Of a DNA stretch of 64,000 nt, positions 13,644 through 24,730 are shown piece by piece. Origin of the DNA: Nymphaea colorata (lineage: Eukaryota > Streptophyta > Magnoliopsida > Nymphaeales > Nymphaeaceae); NCBI RefSeq assembly GCF_008831285.2, contig NC_045147.1, positions 15,664,854-15,728,853 of the forward strand. The letters are read 5' to 3'. The stretch's first letter is position 1; each line of letters begins with the position of its first letter. The notes under the pieces were generated by a model. That model saw only the letters and a list, made by a program, of their open reading frames with translations. It was not told the DNA's origin and searched no databases. The position numbers and the translations under genes were made by a program.

Positions 13644-15563
13644 GAGCTTCTTAATGTTGAAGTTTATTGTCGCTTTTTGTTTCTTTAAGCCAGAATGTTG
13701 ATTTTTGGATATGCAATTTTGACGTGCACTTTTCTATTTGATATCATTGTGATTTCTTAAGTCTGCTTGTTTGCTACATTAGAGACGATTTGTGAGGTTA
13801 TGGGGGGATATAGTATTGAGTTTGACCTCTGCCGATGCTGTAGCCTTTTCTTTTGTTATGAAAAATATTATCTATTTTTCTGGCAACACTGAATAACCAG
13901 CTATGTTGCAAGTCCAGAATCTGTGAATTTGCTCGATCCAAACGCTCGTTCATCTAACAATAATCAATAAAAAGTCTAGCTAATCAGTGAATGATAACAA
14001 CTCATCCATACCAGGTGTAAGCTTGTATAGTACTTTCTTGCATCTGTTAGTGCAGTGGGTTCGTGGTCATCTTGAAGGTGTTTGTCAGAAGGCTCCTTTT
14101 CTGTTGTATGTTAGGTTACTGAGTTTTGCAACGTTTATTGCAAAAAACTCGTGGAAGGGTTTTCAGAGAAATGGATATATTCTACTGGGTGAAGGCTATC
14201 TTAATGCAGTGAGTTCGCTTGTCACATAGACAGTTTCACTGATTCAAATTGATGACAGAACTCATAGATTGTCCTTGATTTCCATATTTAGGCAATTCTA
14301 CGCCCTTGTTGTATGTTGCAAATTCATGGTATAACTGGATTTGATTTTAGGGTATTGAGAGTTGCTTCCATTTGCTTTGTATGCATCAACGAGTGTGGTT
14401 GATGGTTGGTCTTAGGTTGTGTGTTGCCTTTCTTGTGCTCGTGACGAAGCGTTCGGTGATCGGCTTTATTTTGAATTTTCTGCGTGAGTATATGCGTGTT
14501 GTCTCGAGGCATTGCAACTAATACGTTAGCATGGAACTGGGGGCTTCTGATTTTCTAATTATGTAGCGATTATACTAAACCATTGTGGGTTATCTTGGGT
14601 ACAACTCTTGAATTACCGTAGTTATGAAAACTCTCCTTTGCATATCTACGGGGCTGCGGTTGTGATAATGTGGCATTATTCTGATGTTGCCCGCGGATGA
14701 AGGGGCATTATTTACACAAATATCTTGCACTGGCAAAGGTGATGTTAGGCATGTAGATCGCATAATTTAAGCAGTCCCTTTATGTCAGAGCCTTTGGGAC
14801 TGGGAAGAAAAATAGTATCTACTTTGTTGACATGAAGTTTGGAAGGCCCGCGACGTTCACGTTCAGTTTCACCAGAACGAAGCCAAGCTCGAGTCTGAGT
14901 AGGTTTAGATGGTGGCTTACCATGAATATTTCTGTAACGTTCCTTTTACTCGTGTCATCCTATTGATACCAAGTAATTGAACATCACAACATTCTTGGAG
15001 AAGATTCAAATGTGTCATTTTTTGCCATAAGAGGTGGGGGAATGAGTTAATTGTGGGACCGCTGTATATATATAAACTCCACATCTAACTCGAGAAGCTT
15101 CGAGTCCCATATTAACTGAAAGCTAGGAAAAAGACAAGCTTCGAGTCCCATATTCACTGAAAGCTAGGAAAAAGACGGGAACAAAACAAGTCGCAGTTGC
15201 ATCTCCGGCGGAACTTTTTAAGCTTTCGGTAATTCAAATTTATTTCGACATACAATCCAACTCCATGCACCACTAAAGTCCATTTTTCATCAAATAGATC
15301 CACTCTGAAGGTTGATAACTAGACGACTTTTCGGGTTGTAAAGGAAGCTTCTCGAATGTGTGCTTGCAGATTATGCTAGCACACTAGCTCGACGTAGCAG
15401 GGCAAATTGATGGTAAGTTTGAAGAGAACGAATATGAAGCTTCATATCACTTGTTGGACTAAACATTTTACAAAATGAGAAGAATTGCTCACAAATCAAG
15501 CCATATGGACAGACGTCTTTGAAAATTTAAAGCTGTTGCTGTATGACTAGAATGGCCTCTGGC
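13644..15563. other. convergent intergenic region between RPS15A and the IMPACT-family gene
   Basis: Both flanking genes end toward this stretch, so it holds their 3' UTRs. Apart from the 41-bp tandem repeat at 15095-15176, I see only AT-rich single-copy-looking sequence and no exon. Confidence 0.6.
15095..15176. repeat. 41-bp tandem duplication, two copies
   Basis: Copy 1 is 15095-15135 and copy 2 is 15136-15176. They start AAGCTTCGAGTCCCATATT, end GGAAAAAGAC, and differ at one base (A or C at unit position 20). The near identity indicates a recent slippage or duplication event. Confidence 0.97.
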
Positions 15564-17203
15564 TTACTGGAGCAAAATCCCAACTTGCCCACTGAAACTG
15601 TCCTTGATTTTGCTGTCTAATGCTTCAACTCTGTCGTAATCCAGTTTGAACATAACCAATGTAATCCCTTCTTTACCAGTCTCATAATCTTGCTGAATAT
15701 CCTCAACTTGGAATTTCTGAAGCTGTAAGCAGCACATCGTAAGTCAGTGCGCTAGAAAGTGGTGACCTGGGTATTCACTAAAAAATAGGTGGTGATTAGA
15801 ACGGCGAAGAATTATATGCAAACAGTACAGCATTTATATGGTTTAACCAATCACACTACTCTCTTCATTTGCACTGTTCAAGCAAAACCTAATAGCATAC
15901 AAACATACGCTAAACTCCTTGAGTAAAACCCAAGTAAACGTGAGCTACAGATGTGATTGTGGTCCACCTAATCACGCAACTCAGCACAGAATGCGTAACT
16001 TGCAACCGTAGAATAAAGCACCTGAAACAAATTTGATTGTCTAGGCTTACCAAATGGTATACAGTTCCCAAAAGGTCAAACGGCACTTCCAGACCAACTG
16101 AAACCTGAAAAGCAACATACTAAGGATGTTGTATTGCACTAATAATGCAACCTTCTCCCTAGAAAGCAATACATTCAGATTACTATTTGTCACCTTTGCT
16201 TTGACAAGGGAAGTAGGAGCATCTCTCAGGCAGTCTGCAGCAACTCCTCCATACGCCCTGACCAAGCCTCCAGTTCCTAATTCTATTCCTCCAAAGTATC
16301 TGAAATCCATGGCAAAAAGCTGATTAGCAATGGCTATCTCTTCTCGGCTCAGAGGCAGAGTACCAAGTAACAATCTTAAATTTCTGTTTCATTTCCACAA
16401 GCTGATGAATCAATTGAAAGGGACATGGCACAGACGGTCCTCTCTTATAATAAAAAAGCATCATTTCCTTGAACTGGTCATTAGATAGTAAGGAGAGAGG
16501 TGAAGGGCCAAGCCCCTCTACTTGTTTAAAAGCAACACGGATAGGGGAAGTCTCACTTTCTCTCTGACTCAAGTCAGGCCAGGCAAGATTGGGTACAATA
16601 AGGTCCTCTCCAAGCCCAACCCTGCTAAGAAATAGGTTGCAGTCTCTGTGGACCTAGAATTTGGTCTCCGATGAAACCATTTCAGATCCATAATCAGGTC
16701 AGCCCCCAACAGCCCAATTTCCACTCCTATGGACCCTGAAAGACTATACACTCCATTTCTTTCTCGACTGGCTGCACGATTCGGGGGAGAGAGGAGTTCA
16801 ACCGCTCAAGCATATCAAGGGATTTCAAGGATATGTTGTTCGGAAAGGTAGGTGGACACATCGCTCATCCCATCCCTGCTAAAAAGATTTTTTTTTCTTG
16901 AAAACTCAAATAAAAAGTTAAGAATAGGCAATATCCACAGAATAGAATGCAGCACAAATGTAAGTATTCAACTAGTGGCCCATCATTTAGTTGGTCATAG
17001 GCTAATGCTTTGAAAACAAAACTCAAAGCTGAGAGTATATAAGAAAAGGACAACTTATTCACCTTGTTACAACCACCATCACTCTATCAATTCCGGAGGA
17101 AACAATGGCAGAATATATTGGTCTACCAGCAGTACCTCCTGGTTCTCCATCATCATTACTCCGGTATTGATCTCCAAGCTAGAAGGAATAAATAAATAAT
17201 AAA

Positions 17204-17239
<36 letters not shown>

Positions 17240-20200
17240 AAACTGAAACGAGACAGATCCACACAAACACGTCTTCATAGAGGTTCATTATTTTTTTTTG
17301 TTAATGCAAAGATGTAACTCCTTGCATTCGGGAATATATTATTTTTTACCTAAATTAATCACTCTTCACCTTAGGGAGGTTTGATTGTCTGGGAGAATTG
17401 AACTTCCACAAAGGTTCTTCCTGAGTTCTATTATCAGAAAAGTTTAACAAAAGATGAAAATACTTTTCAGGAAAAGAAGCTTCTCACTGTTACGATTTTC
17501 AATCCCAAAGGGCTCAATTTTTCCGTTTTTTTTTTTCTTTTGGGATAAGGTTTCATATATCGTCCATTTTTCCTCTCCCATTGTCACCACTGGGGGTCTG
17601 CCTCTCTCCTCTTGCTCTCCCTCTTGCTGCAGCACCCTCCCGTGGCACAACAGACCTCTCTCTTCTCGCTGACTCTCTCTGTGGTAGCCATTAATGAAGA
17701 GTCTCCCTGAGAAGTTCCATGGCAAATGTCACGAGACTTTTATTGTTGTGGTCTCTGCACGAAGAGCTCCCTTTCTGACCTTTTATCTGAAAAGGAAATT
17801 GATACGAGATCCGGTACTTGCAAGAGTAAATAACTGTCACCAGTACTGGTCTGACACATATTTTACAGCTGTGCGAAAATAGAAGGAAGATTATGATCTT
17901 CAATTTGGAGCAACTGTCACAATTTTCCAAAGTTAATTGACACATTGCTAGGGAAAGAACAGATATTAGGAAGTCAAAGAAGGTCAGTTTTCTAGAAAAT
18001 ACTGATCATGTAAACAAGGTCGCATTAAAACTTGTATGAAATACATAAGTCTGGTGAAATTTGATCATGGCACAAAGAAAACGCTTTGATTCTTATATTG
18101 CTAACATTCCTCTTCGTGTGCAGGTTCATCTGTGAAGTTACAGATGGGCACTGAATGTTTAACTCCATCCTGGAGGAATTCTTGCAGATGCCCCATGCAA
18201 TTCGAACACCATACTCTGTGTTCATATGAATCACATCCCAAGCTGCAGTTAAGGACAAAGCGATCACTGATGGTATCATCCACGGGAGATACTAAATGAA
18301 AAAACTATGTCATCAATTGAGACAACAGAGCAGCTCCCCATCCCCAAGGAGATTCGGTAGCATATCTTAGTGCTGCTTTTCTAGCGTGATCACACATGAT
18401 AAAAAGTCTCAAGGGATGTTGGCATGGAATGTGCAAGGCATGAAACCTCTTCCTAGTCCCTTCCAAATCTTTATTCACGACTATCAGACAAATACATAAA
18501 ATATGAAAATAACATTTTCACTAAGCAATCAAACATTGAAAAACCGTTTCTCAAGAGAACCTTTTTCATCCCAAGCACCCTGCACAACTTCCAAAGGAAA
18601 AGTTTATCCTGCAAAACACGTCTTGCTATTAGGTGCCCCGTTGAGGATTAGGTATGTTGATATATTTGTTTCCTCATCAAGAATATTCAAAGGAAACAAT
18701 TTAAGGAAATGCTCTTTTGTTTACTTATCTGTATCTCATGCATCTGTTGATCTTGCTTATAAATTTTGTTTAATCCCAGCACCACACTTATAAAATTTTT
18801 TTGAGGCACCACTCAATGGTTAACTTCATCAGTCAAACTTTTCCCAGTATAAGCGGAAGCAACTGACCATATAACAGTAAATGCATGTAATGGTTTAAAA
18901 TGAACAAAAAAAACTGGAAATCATGATATCATGAGTAATTGTTGAACAAGACAAACAAAAATGAATACGTATCATATAACACAACAATCATTGAAAACCA
19001 CTTTAGAAAAAGGTAGCATATAATTATTTAATTTACCCAAAAAAATTTCACATTAATTCTGCCTGTTCGTTTTTACTACATTAAGGTCTTCCACATGAGT
19101 CACTTCATTCAGAAAATGTGGAATACATCAGCCAAGTCTCTGCTTCCATTCAGATTTTTAGAACCAAGAATAGAGAAGAATGAAATTTCTTAAAGAGAAT
19201 GAGATGCACAACCCAATGACAGACCAACCTTGTTTCATATGGGGTCCTACTGGTGGAAAAACCAATGGTTTAGATATTATCTGTAAGCATTGTACTGATC
19301 ATATCAAGGTTCACTATTATCTTTAAATCGACAGTGCAAAATTATATGATCTCCTAAAACTAGGGAGATTGGAAAGGAGTAGCCTTGCCAAAATCTTTCT
19401 AAATTGTGATACCTCCGCAGCTCCTTGAAAGCACAATCTTCAGTTGTTTAACATGTAGTAATGAATCACAATTTGCGCACCTTGTAGGCCCAGCAGTTGT
19501 GAGTTGCACGAGGATCACGAACCTACAAAGAAAAAAGATCCAATCAAGTCAACATGCACATTGAGAGTATAAAAGCTATAAAACAAAACTCCAAACCATT
19601 ATTTCCACGAACTGAACATTTCCAAGCACCAGATCAGGTGGCATACTCCCTGAAAGGAGAAGGAAGCCTGGAATGCCATAGTCTAATGCTCAACCAGCGA
19701 AATACTCACTAAAATTGGTCAAACCAAAGAATCACAAGTTCAGGCAGCTTCAATATGGAAGACAATGCACTTCCCCAGAAACAGCATCATTCAAAGAAGA
19801 AGCAAAAAACTTTTCAAGGGAGTTTGCAACTGAAAAGTAAGAGAAGCACGCTTAATCTGCTCTTCCTGCAGTCACACCATATCCACCACCTATAACTTTT
19901 GAAGTAAAAAACAAAGCTCCAAAAACCAGAACTAGATAAACAATGAAAATAATAGAACTAGAACTTTCCTTCTAATTAATAAACTTTGACCATCAGACTC
20001 CAGCCTACTGGGCAAATAGAATTATAAAATAGGCAGTACCAGCATACTTAGCATGGAGGTGTTCAGTAAGCATCTCTACAGCCCTTGAATTTTATTCATT
20101 TCCTCATTAACTCACCTAGTGCCAATTAGTGTGGTTGAACTCCCGCTACAGCAACAAAAAGCGTTTGTTTACAACCATTGTCACAAACATCGTTTTCCGC

Positions 20201-22527
20201 TAGTAAACGACGATGTTTTGCATGGGTACAATATGGCAGAATTGTTTTTCTCAGGAAAATATTTATTCCAAAAATATTGATCTTTGCAAATTGCAAGATA
20301 ATTAAACATCGATTTATTCTTCCTTTGAAAAATGATTTGGACTACTGCTTCCCAACAGCACAATATCCATCAATTGCTCTTTTCAGTCAAGGGATTGTGC
20401 ATAGGGTGATCTGAAAACCCAGATCCCTGGAAGTTGACTGCCTTCTGGCTATAACAGACCATCTTTTCATTCAAAGTGGGTGCATCAATTATCATAATTG
20501 AGTCAATTTAGAAACATTAAAAATTAAAGGAACAATGGAACTCAATTCTTTCAATTACCAGACCACAGTTAAAGGTGTTGTGGAACACGAGCATAAAAGT
20601 TAACTTTTTGGAGATATCATCTACAGATTTTGCATAGTGTACCTCCCACACATGACCACCCATAGTTTTTGAGTGCTTATGTAGTGCATATAAAATTTCA
20701 AAAAATAAATTTGATGCCTGGGCCAAAAAATAAAGATGTTTCCCATATGTACTTCAAATGATTTTCACAATAAAGGCCAAGGCATCATCATGAACTTGAA
20801 TTTGCCTTCCAAAATCAAAATGCCTCTAAGGAAGACTGAAAAAACATTATACATCTGGTTATCAAGGATGTCACTGTTTCAAACTTTCAAAGGCCTGAAC
20901 CATTGAACATTCAAATGGTGATCATGTCAACAACCAAAAATCCCAAAAGCAATACCAATCATGACCTTCATTACCATCCCTACATAGATCAAAGTGACAC
21001 TAGAAGATCTACCTTCACATCGTGATTCTGATTATCCATTGCACCACAAACACATAAAGTTCTCAGAAAATCATCAAAATAATTTAGCAGCCAATCCAAC
21101 CCGATTCAATTCAAACATGTCGAATGACGAGTTTGATCATAACAAACCCTATGACTATTTACCTCAGGTTTGAAAAAAATCATCTCATCAAGCTTCCATT
21201 GCTACTATTATGCAAAACTAAGAGTTTAAAAAGTTCAAAGCTCTCACAGGATTCCAGAAGGTGTTCACCATCACTTCTATGGAGTTTAACAAGTGTCCAA
21301 TCTCTTTGCAAAATCCTTGGATGGTATCTCATTGGTAAGGATAAGGAGAAATTTGGACTTAATCTATGTGAGAGCATCAAAATGCTGAATCTTTTAAGAA
21401 TCACGTAAGCCTGCCAGATTGCAGTGCAATTACATCCCGTTTTTGTTATGTTAGGATTATATCAGTACGTGTAATCCACGGCTTATCTGACCCCTTGTAA
21501 GTCTCCTATTGACGGAGACAAGAATATCTCAGGCACAGGATGACCCTTCCTAGCATGTAAGCTTGCACTATCGGCATTTCTGGCATCATTAGTGATCGCT
21601 TAAGCAAGACCATCGTTTTTGTAGTTAGATATCTCCAATCCCTGGGAATTGGCTGATGCAGGACAGTTCATTTCTTCAGTTGGCCTACCCTCCGTAGTCT
21701 TTCTTTGCTGTGCCATTTCTTTGCTGTGCCATTTCACGGGTCAGAAGTCTCCTCTGGATGGAGAGAAGTATGTCTGAGGAATAGAATGACCCTTTCTTGC
21801 ATGTAAGATTAGCATCCTCGGCATTCCTGGCATCATTAGTGACAAGACCATCCTTTTTGTAGCTTGATATTTCCAATCCTTGTGAATCCGCTGATGAAGG
21901 ACAGTTTAGTTCTTCAGTTGGCCTACCCTCCATAGTCTTAGTTTGGTGCGCCATTCACAAGGTGCTACTAAGATAATAAGGGATACAAGGAGAAGAATCA
22001 GCAACAACCAAGTTTTCGCCCTTAGACCTCCACAAGAATCCCGCTTTCACTGAACACCAAAATAGGGGAAAAAGAAAATGTACTGCGAACCCAGAATGCA
22101 GTCTACTTTATCCCCTTTTTAATCATCTTACATATTTTCCCTACACGTCCTTACGGAATTCGAAAGATCATACCAACAAAGGAAAAAGGAGGGCAAAAGA
22201 GAAATAAAGAAAGGAACAAACGGGATCACCCACAAAGAATCCCGAAAGAGCATATACCTCAGAGAGAAAGGAGAAGGCGGATTCTTCGTCGACGATGGGA
22301 GCAGCGAACCCGATGAACTTGCTGCGCTTAATCTCCTTCTTGCAGGTAACTCGGCGGCTGAGCGTGATGTAGGATTGGCCCTGATCGTTGGCGGGAGATG
22401 AGGAAGCCGAGAAGGCGCGAGGAGTAGTGCTGCCTAGCATGGCCATCTGGCTCCTTGTGCTTCTGCACCTGGTTACGCCGTTGAAGAGGATGGCAGGAGA
22501 TTGCAGAATCCACGCCTTTCCCTTCAT
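15564..22527 (-). CDS. IMPACT/YigZ (UPF0029) family protein, organelle-targeted type
   Basis: Six exons on the minus strand: 22258-22527, 19481-19522, 17063-17178, 16194-16299, 16051-16104, 15564-15722. They join to 248 residues. The IMPACT N-terminal domain is clear: [16 protein letters not shown], then [25 protein letters not shown] (113-125) and [19 protein letters not shown] (143-161), followed by a small ferredoxin-like C-terminal domain as in bacterial YigZ. Family members fold like ribosomal S5 domain 2 proteins. Yeast and mammalian relatives regulate GCN2, but that role cannot be assumed here because the RWD domain is absent. About 60 residues precede the domain and look like a Ser/Arg-rich targeting peptide. 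An in-frame downstream Met at residue 28 is a possible alternative start. Introns 1 (2.7 kb) and 2 (2.3 kb) are long. Confidence 0.92.
17207..17236. repeat. (GA)n microsatellite in intron 2 of the IMPACT-family gene
   Basis: A 30-base GA run. Read on the gene's minus strand it is a (TC)n tract ending 28 bases before the exon 3 acceptor, so it lies where the polypyrimidine tract and branch site act. Confidence 0.95.
21501..21954 (-). repeat. imperfect tandem duplication of about 210 bp, gene-fragment-like, in an intron
   Basis: Copy 1 spans about 21501-21716 and copy 2 about 21747-21954, both beginning GTCTCCT and ending near TGCCATT or CGCCATT. Read on the minus strand, both copies keep a parallel reading: [20 protein letters not shown] in one and [20 protein letters not shown] in the other. 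Copy 1 also has an 8-11 base insertion and a stop. A smaller duplication of about 16 bases (TTTCTTTGCTGTGCCA) links them at about 21700-21732. This may be a captured exon repeated in tandem; I do not recognise the protein. Confidence 0.75.
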
Positions 22528-24730
22528 TCATTTCCTATGGGCCACAATGCAATCTTCCCCCCGCTTCCATTCGTGTTGCGCGCCGACTTTCTATAGTAAC
22601 ATGCCTGCGTTCGTGAACCAACACGAATGGAGAAGTTCTCACGTACAAATAAATACAGAATTGATAAATGCTAGCTACAATTTCAATTCTTTGTGCCCCA
22701 TTTTTTAATATTTTTTTAATGCTGACGACTCATTTTCATCGTATACCACATTCAATAAATAATGCGTTGGCCGAAATGGCATCAAATTTGTGAGCCAAAA
22801 AAAATGTACTTCTTTTAGAAACTGAGACTAGTAGTCAGGTTAGGATTTTTGACCATTCTAAGTAAAGCTAAGTTTTTAAATCGGGTCATAACAATTTGAA
22901 TCGTTATTTTTCAACTGCTTCACATTGCACAAATGATGTGTTTGTTGTTCTCTCTCTCCCAAACAGTATCTCTATAAGCTTTTTCAAATTTTTATGTATG
23001 AGATTGATCCTATGCTATAGTGACATTTTAGGCGTATTTGAATGTTGGTGAATGTCATGTGATGCACCGTTTCACGACCGTCGCCTCTTATTTGGCTGCA
23101 CAACAAGTCGAGACAACTCGAGCTCGACTCGTTTACTAAAAAAACTCACTCTAGCTCGACTCTTATATTGTTTTTCTTTCTTTTGATCTTGACAACACAC
23201 TTAGTTGATTTATGTGGACCTTGTTGCATGTGACTACAATCAGTCCTTAAGCTCATGGTATCCAAATTAAGACTTCGCTCATATTGCTTGTGACTGTTTT
23301 TGGTGTTAGATTAGCACTTAAACATTTTGATTAGTGTCTTGTACATGAGTTAAAGACACAAGTTAAATGAGTTAATGCTAAAACAAGTTAATGTTAAATG
23401 AGTTAAATGGGTTAAACTAGTCGAGTTTTGAGTTCAATTTTGTATAATCGAGTCGAACTCGAACTTGCCAAGCTTGGGCTCAACTCGGCTTGTTTGCAGC
23501 CCTATTCTTGTCTCACTTTTGAGATGCAACAGAAAAAATAGAAAATCTGTACATTTCGTTTGAGGTGCAACAAAAAAAAAGAAGAAGAAGAAGAAAACCT
23601 TTACATTTTGTTTGTGTTTAGGTTAATGGAACTCCATAGACACCCTTCATTGTGTTTGAATGGGGATCATACGCCAAGGCTGATGTTTGGAGGGTGACAT
23701 GAACCACCATGTCAATGGCCATTGGTTACTAAACCAGAGTTGTGGCTTCCTTCTTTAGGCTCATTCGTAAGTTACATGGAAGGTCATCATGCCAAGGGGT
23801 GTGAGAGAGAGAGAGAGAACAAAATGAGAATAACCCACGGGCTTATTAAAGGTATAGTCGCTATAATAGAGACATAAATGAGGCAACGAGATATGGTTCT
23901 ATCACTCGGAAGCTATGTCCTGGCCTTTATTGGGCACTTAACATCATGACATTTAACCTTAGGCTGTCATTACAGGAATTGCCATCAAAGACCAGCACAA
24001 GCATTTAAACATGAGGTCAAGTTAAACATTTCGCCGTGTGCGAAACAAAAAAATTAACATACCACGTTGAGCAAGCGCTCATATATATTTGTTTGCATTG
24101 TTTACTCATTTGATCTGACTTACAGGCAATTGAATCAATTGAGCTGATCGCAGACTGCCTCCAAGGTCTAAGGTTGCTTCAAGGTTTGGGTGTACCTATG
24201 ATACACCTTTCAAATAAGTGTCAGGCTTACCACCGTTTGTAGCCCAAAGAGTAACACACTGTAGCATCACATGACCAGGGAATTCAAACCTACTCAAAGC
24301 TGTGCAAATATCACAAATATCAGCCTATAAGTAAGATTTTATTCCACAAGCTGCACGAAGACAGGCAATAGTAGTCGTTATGCTCCAAGCAGCCGAGTAC
24401 CCATCTCGTCTTGCTGAATTTCAATGGCACAATGAGAGAAGACGAACGGAAAGGACGGACCCAAAACATGGTAGGAATCAAGATATAATCTGTATCCAAG
24501 TCTGAGTTACTCAATGAGTTATTTTTAAATATTAACAAACAGTGAGGTGGATTGATGCATCAACCAGACCAGGAGACGATTTTCAGTACAACTACCTCGA
24601 GTAACAAAAATAAAGATAATTTCCTCGTAGGAACAAGCGTGGGCTCAGAAAAGACCTTTCTACTTTTTCTCTTTGTTCTCACACTCATACACAGACAGGC
24701 ATGCATACCCGGAAAGTTTGGTTCCGCACA
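22528..24730. other. intergenic: IMPACT-family promoter and AP4M 3' side
   Basis: The first part is the upstream region of the minus-strand gene starting at 22527. It also holds the TIR element at 23093-23504 and a short GAA run near 23580-23597. No exon was found. The final few hundred bases should include the AP4M 3' UTR. Confidence 0.55.
23093..23504. mobile_element. GAGCTCGAG-rich MITE-like element, copy 1
   Basis: The ends are near-inverse: TGGCTGCACAACAAGTCGAG on the left and CGGCTTGTTTGCAGCCCTA on the right. The inside is rich in GAGCTCGACTCG and GAGTTAAACGAG-type motifs shared with the copies at 33686-34102 and 62095-62480. The 8-base flanks (CTCTTATT and TTCTTGTC) agree at five positions and all differences are transitions, consistent with an old hAT-type target duplication. 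No coding capacity is seen. Confidence 0.6.

Noticed and set aside
15564-22527. Recent bacterial transfer, because the protein resembles bacterial YigZ
   Set aside because: Six exons, a targeting-like N-terminus and plant-type introns; IMPACT-family proteins are ancient and general in plants.
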